Below the pieces are notes generated by a model that saw only the letters and a program-made list of their open reading frames with translations, had not been told where the DNA came from and searched no databases. Source: JBHIFB01 sp046760905 (GTDB taxonomy: Bacteria; Gemmatimonadota; CAZMKB01). Taken from it: a stretch of DNA of 64,000 bases. Made by a program: the position numbers and the translations under genes. This document shows positions 55,125 through 64,000 of this stretch, piece after piece (position 1 is the first letter of the stretch; each line of letters starts with the position of its first letter). Where the stretch lies: positions 22,283 to 86,282 of the forward strand of contig JBHIFB010000002.1 in assembly GCA_046760905.1 (NCBI GenBank), written 5' to 3'.

Positions 55125-55676
55125 ATGCCGGTCAAATCGGACAGGTGGATCAGGCAGATGTCGATCGAGCGGGGGATGATCGAGCCATTCGCGGAGGCGA
55201 GCCGCACCGGTGGCATGATATCCTTCGGCCTTTCCTCATACGGATATGATGTGCGGCTTGCCGATGAGTTCAGTATCGTGGAGGAGGCTGACGGCCTCAT
55301 TCTGGATCCGAAGGGATATGAAGCGCAGGTTTTAAAGAATGTCAGCGGGCCTTTGACCCTCCCGCCACGATCCTTCGCACTAACCCGATCGTTTGAGTAT
55401 TTCAGGATACCGAGAAACATCATAGCCCTCTGCTTCGGCAAATCTACTTACGCGCGTTGCGGAATCGTTGTCAACGTGACACCTCTTGAGCCAGAGTGGG
55501 AGGGCTACATCACCATGAGCATAAGCAATACCTCGGCGTTTCCGGTGAAACTCTATCCGGGGGAGGGAATAGCCCAGGTTGTGTTTGTTGAAAGTGATGA
55601 GCTGTGCGAGGTCTCATACGGCGACAAGAAAGGGAAATATCAGGGTCAGGATCGTATCACACCACCCAGGGTATGA
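55125..55676 (+). CDS. dcd: dCTP deaminase
   Basis: 183 residues from ATG 55125, with GGAG 8 nt upstream. Family marks include the trimer-core GKSTYARCGIVVNVTPLEPEWEG, with the catalytic Glu in LEPEWEG, and YPGEGIAQVVF. It deaminates dCTP to dUTP for thymidylate synthesis; a bifunctional dUTPase activity cannot be excluded. It follows a leader with a terminator, so its expression is probably attenuated. Confidence 0.92.
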   Translation: MPVKSDRWIRQMSIERGMIEPFAEASRTGGMISFGLSSYGYDVRLADEFSIVEEADGLILDPKGYEAQVLKNVSGPLTLPPRSFALTRSFEYFRIPRNIIALCFGKSTYARCGIVVNVTPLEPEWEGYITMSISNTSAFPVKLYPGEGIAQVVFVESDELCEVSYGDKKGKYQGQDRITPPRV

Positions 55677-55729
55677 AATGGCATGCTGTGGTTTCCATTG
55701 TACGATTCGCATTGATTGCGGTTAAGTGA

Positions 55730-57775
<2,046 letters not shown>

Positions 57776-57863
57776 TGCCATTCTGGCGGTAGGGATGTCA
57801 TGCCGAAGCACACTGTATAAAATGATATGCCATAGTAACAGGTTTGAATGTGCCACAATGGCA
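57776..57863. promoter_or_regulatory. Repeated palindromes upstream of the sigma-54 promoter
   Basis: TGCCA-TTC-TGGCG (57776-57788) and TGCCA-CAA-TGGCA (57851-57863) share one inverted-repeat pattern, with a weaker TGCCA-TAG-TAACA at 57828-57840. The nearest lies about 100 bp upstream of the -24 box, within the range of sigma-54 activator sites. Confidence 0.5.
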
Positions 57864-57956
57864 GAAAACTGATCCCCTAAAATTCACTCCATTTTCACGA
57901 TCTCGTAACCCATTGATAAATAATAAATTATAATCCCACAAAAAATGATCACTCCC

Positions 57957-57972
57957 TGGCATACTCCTTGCT
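57957..57972 (+). promoter_or_regulatory. Sigma-54 promoter of the small heat-shock gene
   Basis: TGGCA (57957-57961) and TTGCT (57968-57972) hold the invariant GG and GC doublets with exactly 10 nt between them, the sigma-54 -24/-12 layout. The predicted start is near 57983, 57 nt before the ATG. Confidence 0.7.
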
Positions 57973-58039
57973 TTATCATAGGGCAGAAAAACGGAGTGAG
58001 ATAAAACCAGGAGAAAATGAGAACAGGAGGTGAGCGATC

Positions 58040-58486
58040 ATGACACTGGTTAGATGGAAGCCGATGAGAGACTGGCTCTCTCTTCAGAGAGACATGAACA
58101 GGGCCTTCAACGAGTTCTTCAGGTTCCCGGGCACAGAAGTTGAGCTGTTCGAGAGGGACTGGGTTCCTGCCGTGGATATCTTTGAGAAGGATGATGAGAT
58201 CACACTCAAGGCGGAGCTTCCAGGACTAACGAAAGACGATGTTAACATCTCTATCGAGAACGGCTCACTGACCATTACTGGTGAGAAGAAAAGAGAGAAC
58301 GAGTTCAGCGATGAAAATTGCCAGAGGATCGAGAGATCTTATGGGAAATTTCAGAGGACATTCTCTCTGCCTTCCACGGTTGACTCGAGTAAAGTAAACG
58401 CAGTCTTCAAAGACGGTGTACTATCCATCAGCCTCGGCAAGAAAGAGGAGGCAAAGCCCAAGAAGATCGAGGTCAAAGTTTCGTAA
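58040..58486 (+). CDS. Hsp20-family small heat-shock protein
   Basis: 148 residues. The alpha-crystallin domain spans about 40-135 (VPAVDIFEKDDEITLKAELPGLTKDDVNISIENGSLTITGEKK) with the GVLSISLGKK beta-strand near the end. It is an ATP-independent holdase. AGGAGGTGAG precedes the ATG. It appears monocistronic, with the sigma-54-type promoter upstream and a hairpin downstream, and lies before grpE-dnaJ. Confidence 0.95.
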   Translation: MTLVRWKPMRDWLSLQRDMNRAFNEFFRFPGTEVELFERDWVPAVDIFEKDDEITLKAELPGLTKDDVNISIENGSLTITGEKKRENEFSDENCQRIERSYGKFQRTFSLPSTVDSSKVNAVFKDGVLSISLGKKEEAKPKKIEVKVS

Positions 58487-58509
58487 CAGTGAAGGCCGGA
58501 AAGAGAGCG

Positions 58510-58546
58510 GGCCATGGGCTCGCGGGGAAATCCCGGGGGCCCATGC
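58510..58546 (+). terminator. Hairpin after the small heat-shock gene
   Basis: A strong GC-rich stem: GGCCATGGGC... (from 58510) pairs with ...GGGCCCATGCC (to 58546) with short internal mismatches. Only a loose T-rich stretch follows. Confidence 0.6.
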
Positions 58547-58576
58547 CTTATTGCATTTTAAAACAGGGCCCAGGAC

Positions 58577-58605
58577 TTGCAATTTACCCAAGAGGCATAT
58601 ATCCT
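58577..58605 (+). promoter_or_regulatory. Possible promoter of grpE-dnaJ
   Basis: TTGCAA (58577-58582), 17 bp, TATCCT (58600-58605), four of six in each box. No CIRCE element is present. Confidence 0.4.
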
Positions 58606-58660
58606 AAATACAAATAAAACGAAACGTCCATACCCTGTTGGCTGAAAGGAGGTAGCTGAG

Positions 58661-59368
58661 TTGATCAGGAAAGGCAGGAAGGATAACAAGGAGGATAATG
58701 AGAAGAAGGAAATCAGGGTCGTCGAGCACCGATCCTCACAGGGGACGAAGGGAGAGGGGGCAGATGTGCAAAAAGAAGGGGCGGGGTCCTCGGATGAAAA
58801 GACTGCAGAGGAGCAGGTGACATCAGAAAAGACAGCCGATGCTGATTCGAAAGGGGAGACATCCGCAAGCGACCTTCAGGCAAAGGCGGAAGAGTACCTC
58901 AGCCATCTGCAGAGGCTTCAGGCTGAGTTCGAGAATTACAGGAAACGGATGATCAGGGAGCGGGATGAGAGCTGGAGGAGGGCAAGGGGTGATCTTATCC
59001 TTTCATTCATTCCTTTCATAGATGATCTGCGGCGTCTTCTCAGGGCGCCAGTCCAATCGAGTGATACAAAGAAGCTGGTGGAAGGTGTGGAGCTGATAGA
59101 GCGAAATATCATGGATTTCCTGGAAAAAGAGGGCCTCGAAGAGATAGAGGCGCTAGGGAAGACATTCGATCCGACCTTGCACGAGGCTTTAGAGGTTCAG
59201 GTTGTCGATGATGAAAAAAAGGATGGACTAATAGCAGAGGTGCTCATCCGAGGATATAAATACAAGGATGTGCTGCTCAGACCATCTGGAGTGAAGGTAT
59301 ATAAGTTCGCGAAAAAAGAGGAGCCTGAGGAGGAGAAAAGTGAGGAAGAGGCTTCATCAGATGACTGA
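58661..59368 (+). CDS. grpE: Nucleotide exchange factor GrpE
   Basis: 235 residues from TTG 58661, preceded by GGAGGT. A long charged N-terminus (about 1-75) leads to the coiled-coil (QRLQAEFENYRKRMIRER) and the C-terminal beta-domain (FDPTLHEALEVQ..., RGYKYKDVLLRPSGVKVYK). GrpE releases ADP from DnaK. dnaJ follows 45 nt after its stop; dnaK itself is not here. Confidence 0.94.
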   Translation: MIRKGRKDNKEDNEKKEIRVVEHRSSQGTKGEGADVQKEGAGSSDEKTAEEQVTSEKTADADSKGETSASDLQAKAEEYLSHLQRLQAEFENYRKRMIRERDESWRRARGDLILSFIPFIDDLRRLLRAPVQSSDTKKLVEGVELIERNIMDFLEKEGLEEIEALGKTFDPTLHEALEVQVVDDEKKDGLIAEVLIRGYKYKDVLLRPSGVKVYKFAKKEEPEEEKSEEEASSDD

Positions 59369-59413
59369 TTGTCCAATGAGCGACTAATCCTCTCTCATCA
59401 GGGGTGATTGAAT

Positions 59414-60502
59414 TTGACACCGAGAAAAGATTTTTACCAGATACTCGGATTGAATGAAAAGGCCTCCCCGGAAGAAATCAAGAAGGCATACAGGAAGCTC
59501 GCAAAAAAATACCATCCGGATTCAAATCCAAACGATCCCCACGTAGCTGAGAGGTTCAAGGAAATATCTGAAGCGTATTCTGTGCTCAGTGACCCGGAGA
59601 AAAGAAAGCAGTATGACTCAATGCGGGCATGGGGGGGAGGTGCCTTCAGGGATTTTACAAGATACCAGCCACCTGATGGGATGGGAGAGGGATTTCCCTT
59701 CAGGGACTTTGGTGATCTGGGGGAGATGTTCAAGTCGTTCTTCTCCTTCGATGATTTCGGCTTTGGCCGGCAACAACCGAAGAAAGGAAGGGACATACAT
59801 CTGGAGCTCGAGATCCCTTTCGAGCAGGCCCTGAGGGGAGGAAAGCGCACAATAGCCGTTCCCATCGAAGATGTTTGCGATCGTTGCAAGGGAACCGGCG
59901 CAAAACCCGGTCATAAGGTTGTGAATTGCACGAACTGCGGTGGCAGGGGAAGTGTTTCCTTCATCCAGGGAGCCTTCTCGGTGAACAGGCCCTGCCCTCG
60001 GTGCTATGGCAGGGGAACCATTATTAAAGTCCCGTGCCCTTCGTGCCGGGGCGAGGGTCTTTCGAAAAAAGTGAGAAGGATTGCGGTCACTATCCCCGCA
60101 GGTATAACAGACGGAAATACAATCCGGATCAGGGGCCAGGGAGGGAAAACTCAGAAAGGTGGAAAACCCGGAGACATATACATCACCTGCAAAGTCGGAG
60201 AGCATCCATTCTACAAGAGGGATGGCATGAACGTTCACTCGGAAATTCAGATCAACATAGCCCAGGCTGCCTTCGGTACGAAAGTGCAGATAAAGACCGT
60301 TGCCGGCAAAACCGTTGAGCTTAACGTTCCGGCCGGTACCAACAGCGGGACCCGTTTCAGGCTCAAAGGCCAGGGGCTTTTAAAAAACGGTAGAGCCGGT
60401 GATCATTTCGTCACCGTGAAGGTGCTCACCCCGAAACTTGCCAACGGAAGGGAGCGGGAGCTCTTCGAGGCCTTCGCCCGAGAGAAGGGATTGTACTGGT
60501 AA
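59414..60502 (+). CDS. dnaJ: Chaperone DnaJ
   Basis: 362 residues from TTG 59414, with AGGGGTGA upstream; a TTG at 59408 is a less well spaced alternative. The J domain carries KYHPD; a G/F-type region follows; four CxxCxGxG zinc motifs ([32 protein letters not shown]) precede the substrate-binding beta domains. DnaJ delivers clients to DnaK and stimulates its ATPase. Confidence 0.95.
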   Translation: MTPRKDFYQILGLNEKASPEEIKKAYRKLAKKYHPDSNPNDPHVAERFKEISEAYSVLSDPEKRKQYDSMRAWGGGAFRDFTRYQPPDGMGEGFPFRDFGDLGEMFKSFFSFDDFGFGRQQPKKGRDIHLELEIPFEQALRGGKRTIAVPIEDVCDRCKGTGAKPGHKVVNCTNCGGRGSVSFIQGAFSVNRPCPRCYGRGTIIKVPCPSCRGEGLSKKVRRIAVTIPAGITDGNTIRIRGQGGKTQKGGKPGDIYITCKVGEHPFYKRDGMNVHSEIQINIAQAAFGTKVQIKTVAGKTVELNVPAGTNSGTRFRLKGQGLLKNGRAGDHFVTVKVLTPKLANGRERELFEAFAREKGLYW

Positions 60503-60528
60503 GAGTCTCTCTCCCGCGATTTTCCCCT

Positions 60529-60550
60529 TGAAAAAGCCCTCCGCTTTTCA
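60529..60550 (+). terminator. Probable terminator of dnaJ
   Basis: TGAAAAAGC (60529-60537) pairs with GCTTTTCA (60543-60550), one bulged A, 5-nt loop. The following stretch is only moderately T-rich. Confidence 0.5.
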
Positions 60551-60640
60551 TAGCATTATTCTTTGCGACTGATTTTGTACTAATCGAAGTATGTCAATGA
60601 AATGTCTATCTGGCTTGATTGAACGGTTCAGAGCCAGGAG

Positions 60641-60765
60641 TCTTTTCGCTTGACGCTAATGCGTTTACCCTTCGATTGTTTCGCAGGTGAAAAGATAACA
60701 CCGAACGATCCTGCGATTCGCGCAGGAGCTCTAAGCTCTGAAATCATCCTGTCCGAGCGAAAAGA
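60641..60765 (+). ncRNA. Candidate structured leader RNA
   Basis: TCTTTTCGCT (60641-60650) and AGCGAAAAGA (60756-60765) are exact inverted repeats that would close a 125-nt domain. Inside are ACGC/GCGT, GGTG (60686-60689) with CACC (60699-60702), TCCTGCG (60709-60715) with CGCAGGA (60721-60727), and GAGCT/AGCTC. CCTGCGA can instead pair with TCGCAGG (60681-60687), and the closing 5' arm can pair with a second GTGAAAAGA (60687-60695). Mutually exclusive pairings upstream of a gene suggest a regulatory RNA. No known class is recognised. Confidence 0.35.
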
Positions 60766-60854
60766 TGTTTATCAGTGTGATGTAGCGTAGGCACATCCGA
60801 AGATTTTCTATTCAATTGACTAAGAGCAGGAAGTTCAGAGGGGAGGTGATTGGT

Positions 60855-61871
60855 TTGAATATTCGGGTTTCTAGGAGGCGTTTCTTAATTGGTAGCATAT
60901 GCTCTTTTCTTACCTCATGGGGTCTCCCGATAGATAGGCTTTTCGCCAGCTTGCCGACTACACCATCGGGGAAAGGTGGGGTGGCGAAAGGAACCAGGAA
61001 AGAGCCTGTCGTGATTTCAACCTGGAAGCATGGATTTGAAGCGAATGAGAAAGCATACTCAATCCTTACCGGTGGAGGGAGGAGTCTAGATGCTGTGGAG
61101 ATGGGGGTGCGTGTCTCAGAGAATGACCCCGAAGTGACCGGTGTGGGCCTCGGCGGCTTGCCGGATGAAACAGGTATCGTAACGCTCGATGCATCTATCA
61201 TGAGCCCTGACGGGAATGCCGGGGCGGTGGGAGCCTTGAGGAACATCAAGAACCCGATCTCTGTTGCGAGGAAGGTGATGGAGGAAACCGACCATGTGTT
61301 TCTGGTCGGGGAAGGGGCTCTCTCTTTTGCTAAGGCGCATGGATTCAAGGAAGAGTATCTATTAACGGATGCGAGCAGAGAGAGGTGGCTTAGGTGGAAG
61401 CAGAAGATGAGCGATGTGGATGACTGGCTTTCTCCGGTGGATGACCATGATACGATAGGGATGGTGGCGAGGGATTCCAACGGAGATGTGGCCGGAGCCT
61501 GCACCACCAGCGGTCTCGCATTCAAGATTCACGGTCGAGTTGGGGATTCCCCCATTCCGGGTGCAGGGATGTATGTGGCGAACGAGGTGGGCGGTGCTGC
61601 GGCAACCGGCAGAGGTGAAGCGGTTATAAAAATCTGCGGGAGCTTCCTCGTCGTTGAGCTCATGAGAAGGGGAAAGACGCCCCAAAGAGCGTGCGAAATA
61701 GCCGCCCAGAGAATAATAGATGCGAATGATGGGAAGCCGGATTTCCAGGTTGCGTTCATCGCACTGAGCAGTGACGGTGAGCACGGTGCGGTATCGATTC
61801 AGGAGGGATTCGAGTTTGCGCTATCTAAAAACGGAAAAACAGAGCTCCTCAAATCGAAGCATTTGCTGTAG
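60855..61871 (+). CDS. Exported glycosylasparaginase-type Ntn hydrolase
   Basis: 338 residues from TTG 60855, with GGAGGTGA upstream. The N-terminus has a twin-arginine-type signal (SRRRFLIGS). The body matches N4-(beta-N-acetylglucosaminyl)-L-asparaginase: STWKHGFEANEKAY, the HDTIGMVARD cleavage site with nucleophile Thr200, and GDSPIPGAGMYV. It would self-cleave before Thr200 and hydrolyse glycosylated or beta-aspartyl asparagine. ggt follows 16 nt downstream, so both probably work in scavenging in the periplasm. Confidence 0.9.
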   Translation: MNIRVSRRRFLIGSICSFLTSWGLPIDRLFASLPTTPSGKGGVAKGTRKEPVVISTWKHGFEANEKAYSILTGGGRSLDAVEMGVRVSENDPEVTGVGLGGLPDETGIVTLDASIMSPDGNAGAVGALRNIKNPISVARKVMEETDHVFLVGEGALSFAKAHGFKEEYLLTDASRERWLRWKQKMSDVDDWLSPVDDHDTIGMVARDSNGDVAGACTTSGLAFKIHGRVGDSPIPGAGMYVANEVGGAAATGRGEAVIKICGSFLVVELMRRGKTPQRACEIAAQRIIDANDGKPDFQVAFIALSSDGEHGAVSIQEGFEFALSKNGKTELLKSKHLL

Positions 61872-61887
61872 CTCGCATCCTCATCTG

Positions 61888-63621
61888 ATGAGGCCTCATG
61901 AAGGATTGGCGAGATTGCATGGCGCTTTTATTATAGCCATTGTTTTTTCCTTTTCTTTGTTCGTCCTGCCTCAGTCCGTTCCTCTGGTAGCACAGAACAG
62001 TAAAGGTGTCTGGGCGAAAAACGGAATCGTGGCCTCCCAAAACAAGTATGCAACGCAGGTTGGTCTCGATATTCTCAAAAGAGGCGGCAACGCAGTGGAT
62101 GCGGCGGTGGCGACCTCCCTCGCTCTCGGCGTCACAGAACAATACCACAGCGGGATCGGTGGGGGCGGTTTCATCCTAATATTCATGGCGAATTCCAAAG
62201 GTGCGGTTGCCATAGACGCTCGTGAGAAAGCGCCCCTTAAAGCCCACAGAGGAATGTATGCCGGTGAAGATGATACCAAAAAGAGCACTGAGGGGGCGCT
62301 CGCGGTCGCTGTGCCGGGGCTCCTCGCCGGCCTGGATAGAGCGCTCGATGAGTTCGGGACCATGACCCTCGAGGAGGTTATAACACCCTCTATCCGTCTT
62401 GCACGAGATGGGTTCCAGATCGGTGTATATTACAGCCGGAAGATAGCAGAGAAGGAGGAGAAACTGAAAAGGCATCCTGAGACGGCAAAGTTGTATCTGC
62501 TACCGGACGGCAGCGCCCCGCCTCCCGATTACATCCTGGTTCAAGAGGATCTCGCCAGGACTTATGAGGAGATAGCGGAGGTGGGAGTCGACTATATGTA
62601 TCATGGCGATCTTGCTAAAAGAATTGCACGCTATGTCCAGGGACAGGGGGGAATAATCACAACCGGCGACCTTGCTTCTTACCGGGCCGTGAGGAGGGAG
62701 CCTGTAAAGGGCAATTACAGGGGCTACCGAATATACTCCATGCCACCTCCGGGTTCCGGCGGAGTCCATCTCATCCAGATGCTGAATGTTCTGGAAGCAT
62801 ACGATCTAAGAAGTCTCGGCTTTGCTTCGTCTGATTATGTGCACCTTCTCGCCGAGGTCATGAAGTGGGCATTCAGGGACAGAGCAGTGTATCTCGGGGA
62901 TCCGGATTTTGTCAAGATTCCGATTGAAAGATTGATCTCGAAGGAATATGCGATACTGTTCCGGGAACGGGTGAAGGAAGACACAGTGCTGGTGTTAGAA
63001 GAGAGCAGGGATCCGATCAGTGAACTGTTCGAAGGTGAGGGCAACACGAGCCACCTTTCGGTTGTGGACAGGTGGGGGAATGCCGTCTCGATCACACAAA
63101 CTGTGAATCTTAACTTCGGATCGGGTCTGACCGTGCCGGGAACCGGCATCGTGCTCAACGACGAGATGGACGATTTCGCATCCCGGCCAGGTGTACCAAA
63201 TGCCTTCGGCCTGGTGGGTTCAGAGGCCAACTCGATCGCCCCCGAGAAGAGGCCGCTATCCAGCATGACGCCGACTATAGTGACGAGAGATGGATCCGTC
63301 GTACTGGTACTCGGAAGTCCTGGCGGCCCCAGGATTATCACCTCTGTATTACAGGTATTGCTAAACGTGATAGATTTCGGGATGGGGCTTGGGGATGCGG
63401 TCTCTGCCCCTAGGGTACACCATCAATGGAAACCGGATGTTCTCTATATGGAGAGAATGGGCTTCGGAAAAGATGTTGTGAAAAACCTCCGGGCCAGGGG
63501 ACACGTGGTAAGGCAGGAGGGTCCATGGAGTTCGGTGCAAGCGATATTATTCGATACAGAGAGTGGCCTCTTATTCGGAACCGCCGACAGGAGACTGGAA
63601 GGCAGGGCCGCAGGTTATTAA
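61888..63621 (+). CDS. ggt: Gamma-glutamyltransferase
   Basis: 577 residues from ATG 61888, the first ATG after the upstream stop; its ribosome site is weak, and a TTG at 61914 after AAGGA is possible. A hydrophobic export segment (about 14-35) is followed by the large-subunit start (RGGNAVDAAVATSLALGVTEQYHSGIGGGGF) and the self-cleavage site NTSHLSVVD with nucleophile Thr387. It removes gamma-glutamyl groups from glutathione and peptides in the periplasm. It is cotranscribed with another Ntn hydrolase. Confidence 0.93.
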   Translation: MRPHEGLARLHGAFIIAIVFSFSLFVLPQSVPLVAQNSKGVWAKNGIVASQNKYATQVGLDILKRGGNAVDAAVATSLALGVTEQYHSGIGGGGFILIFMANSKGAVAIDAREKAPLKAHRGMYAGEDDTKKSTEGALAVAVPGLLAGLDRALDEFGTMTLEEVITPSIRLARDGFQIGVYYSRKIAEKEEKLKRHPETAKLYLLPDGSAPPPDYILVQEDLARTYEEIAEVGVDYMYHGDLAKRIARYVQGQGGIITTGDLASYRAVRREPVKGNYRGYRIYSMPPPGSGGVHLIQMLNVLEAYDLRSLGFASSDYVHLLAEVMKWAFRDRAVYLGDPDFVKIPIERLISKEYAILFRERVKEDTVLVLEESRDPISELFEGEGNTSHLSVVDRWGNAVSITQTVNLNFGSGLTVPGTGIVLNDEMDDFASRPGVPNAFGLVGSEANSIAPEKRPLSSMTPTIVTRDGSVVLVLGSPGGPRIITSVLQVLLNVIDFGMGLGDAVSAPRVHHQWKPDVLYMERMGFGKDVVKNLRARGHVVRQEGPWSSVQAILFDTESGLLFGTADRRLEGRAAGY

Positions 63622-63811
63622 TATGGGAAAAGAGATCTATTTTTTAGATTAAGCTGAGCGTAACCTAACATACAATGATAAGAGTAGATGTCTGTCCCCG
63701 TTTATCCTCTTCGAGGACTTTCCCCAAAAATTTAAACTTGCTTTCTGTAACTGTGTAAATAACAAAAGCTTTAAGTTCAATGTTTCTGGAACTTAGAGCC
63801 CTTAACTTCGA

Positions 63812-63890
63812 CGCTTCGCATTGACCCGCATGTGGCTCGCAGGCGGGTTATCAGGGGAGTGTTCCTTTTGTTTCGGCATGCGGATTGACC
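63812..63890. repeat. 79-bp direct repeat, copy 1
   Basis: This copy differs from copy 2 (63922-64000) at five positions. It contains ACCCGC and GCGGGT as an inverted repeat around 13 nt. The 31-bp spacer before copy 2 resembles the sequence before copy 1, so the true unit may be about 110 bp. Confidence 0.85.
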
Positions 63891-63921
63891 GGCTTCAGGG
63901 CTCCGAGTCCTTTCACTCGGG

Positions 63922-64000
63922 CGTTTCGCATTTACCCGCATGTGGCTCGCAGGTGGGTTATCAGGGGAGTGTTCATTTTGTATCGGCATGCGGATTGACC
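63922..64000. repeat. 79-bp direct repeat, copy 2, at the window edge
   Basis: It reaches the last base, so further copies may follow. One of the five substitutions turns GCGGGT into GTGGGT, which keeps the internal stem through a G-U pair. Confidence 0.85.

Larger units (their letters stand above)
60503..60854. other. 352-bp intergenic region before the glycosylasparaginase gene
   Basis: It begins with the dnaJ terminator and then holds a block of nested inverted repeats (60641-60765) and a small GATGT/ACATC hairpin (about 60774-60793). I see no gene and no convincing sigma-70 promoter in it. Confidence 0.6.
63622..64000. other. 379-bp right-edge noncoding region with direct repeats
   Basis: No gene is supported. 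The first part (63622-63780) is AT-rich with no clear promoter or terminator. The second holds two 79-bp repeat copies with a 110-bp period. Confidence 0.7.

Noticed and set aside
58487..58660. CIRCE element before grpE
   Set aside because: No TTAGCACTC-N9-GAGTGCTAA repeat was found in the gap.
60568..60600. Second copy of the HU-type operator
   Set aside because: A TTGTACT half is present but the other half is imperfect and spacing differs; no gene start is near.
63777..63989. 70-residue open frame on the minus strand
   Set aside because: It lies within the direct repeats and its protein is a translation of the repeat unit; no ribosome site or family resemblance.
63812..64000. CRISPR array
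   Set aside because: The repeated unit is 79 bp and imperfect with one 31-bp spacer that itself resembles sequence before copy 1; no cas genes.
63812..64000. Integron attC sites
   Set aside because: The RYYYAAC and GTTRRRY core ends are missing and no integrase or cassette is seen.

Overview
The window is a gene-dense bacterial chromosome segment of moderate GC, with no rRNA, tRNA, CRISPR array, phage or insertion sequence that I can see. The cell is a diderm that makes LPS: it encodes Tol components, LptD, a LolA-like protein, BamD, a PorV-like outer-membrane protein, a Pal-independent Tol cluster and RND efflux. A secreted M6 protease with a C-terminal sorting-type domain next to a PorV/PorQ-like barrel points to the FCB superphylum or a related uncultured phylum. 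That placement is inference; no marker here fixes it. GTG and TTG starts are common and strong Shine-Dalgarno sequences decide many starts. Recognisable promoters are nearly all TTGACA-like and TATAAT-like hexamers separated by exactly 17 bp.

Layout. 1-7285: tolQ (cut by the left edge), tolR/exbD, tonB/tolA-like, tolB, ybgF/cpoB, nrdR, tatC, lptD. 7.3-10.5 kb: secreted thermolysin-like metalloprotease with its own promoter and terminator. 10.6-16.8 kb: an MFS transporter (minus strand), an HU-family protein with a palindrome over its promoter, the secreted M6 protease and the PorV-like protein. 16.9-23.7 kb: DinG-type helicase, hutU and hutI (histidine degradation) with a VTT/DedA membrane protein between them. 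23.8-27.1 kb: polyprenyl synthetase, DUF4321 protein, tatA, and ppiD on the opposite strand. 27.4-36.8 kb: TPR protein, efp, accB, pilT, accC, ftsK, then a carbamoyltransferase / SxtJ-like / DUF5989 trio. 36.8-46 kb: lolA, rimO, a lone ExbB-like gene (minus), a TPR-TPR-bamD-nadD cluster and secA. 46-54.8 kb, minus strand: cysteine synthase with a Cys-rich tail, and an RND system with two pump proteins and one adaptor. 55-60.5 kb: dcd, ligA, a small heat-shock protein behind a sigma-54 promoter, grpE, dnaJ. 60.5-64 kb: an intergenic region with RNA-like folding potential, an exported glycosylasparaginase, gamma-glutamyltransferase, and two copies of an imperfect 79-bp repeat at the right edge.

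Together the genes describe envelope construction, secretion and quality control, plus a peptide- and amino-acid-scavenging lifestyle: two secreted proteases, two exported N-terminal-nucleophile amidohydrolases and histidine catabolism. The least explained signals are regulatory: the divergent RND/dcd promoters with a palindrome at each start and a terminator in the dcd leader, the sigma-54 heat-shock promoter with repeated upstream palindromes, the HU operator, and the possible structured RNA before the glycosylasparaginase gene. The most distinctive protein features are a four-cysteine insertion in SecA, the Cys-rich tail on cysteine synthase and a decayed exonuclease domain on DinG.
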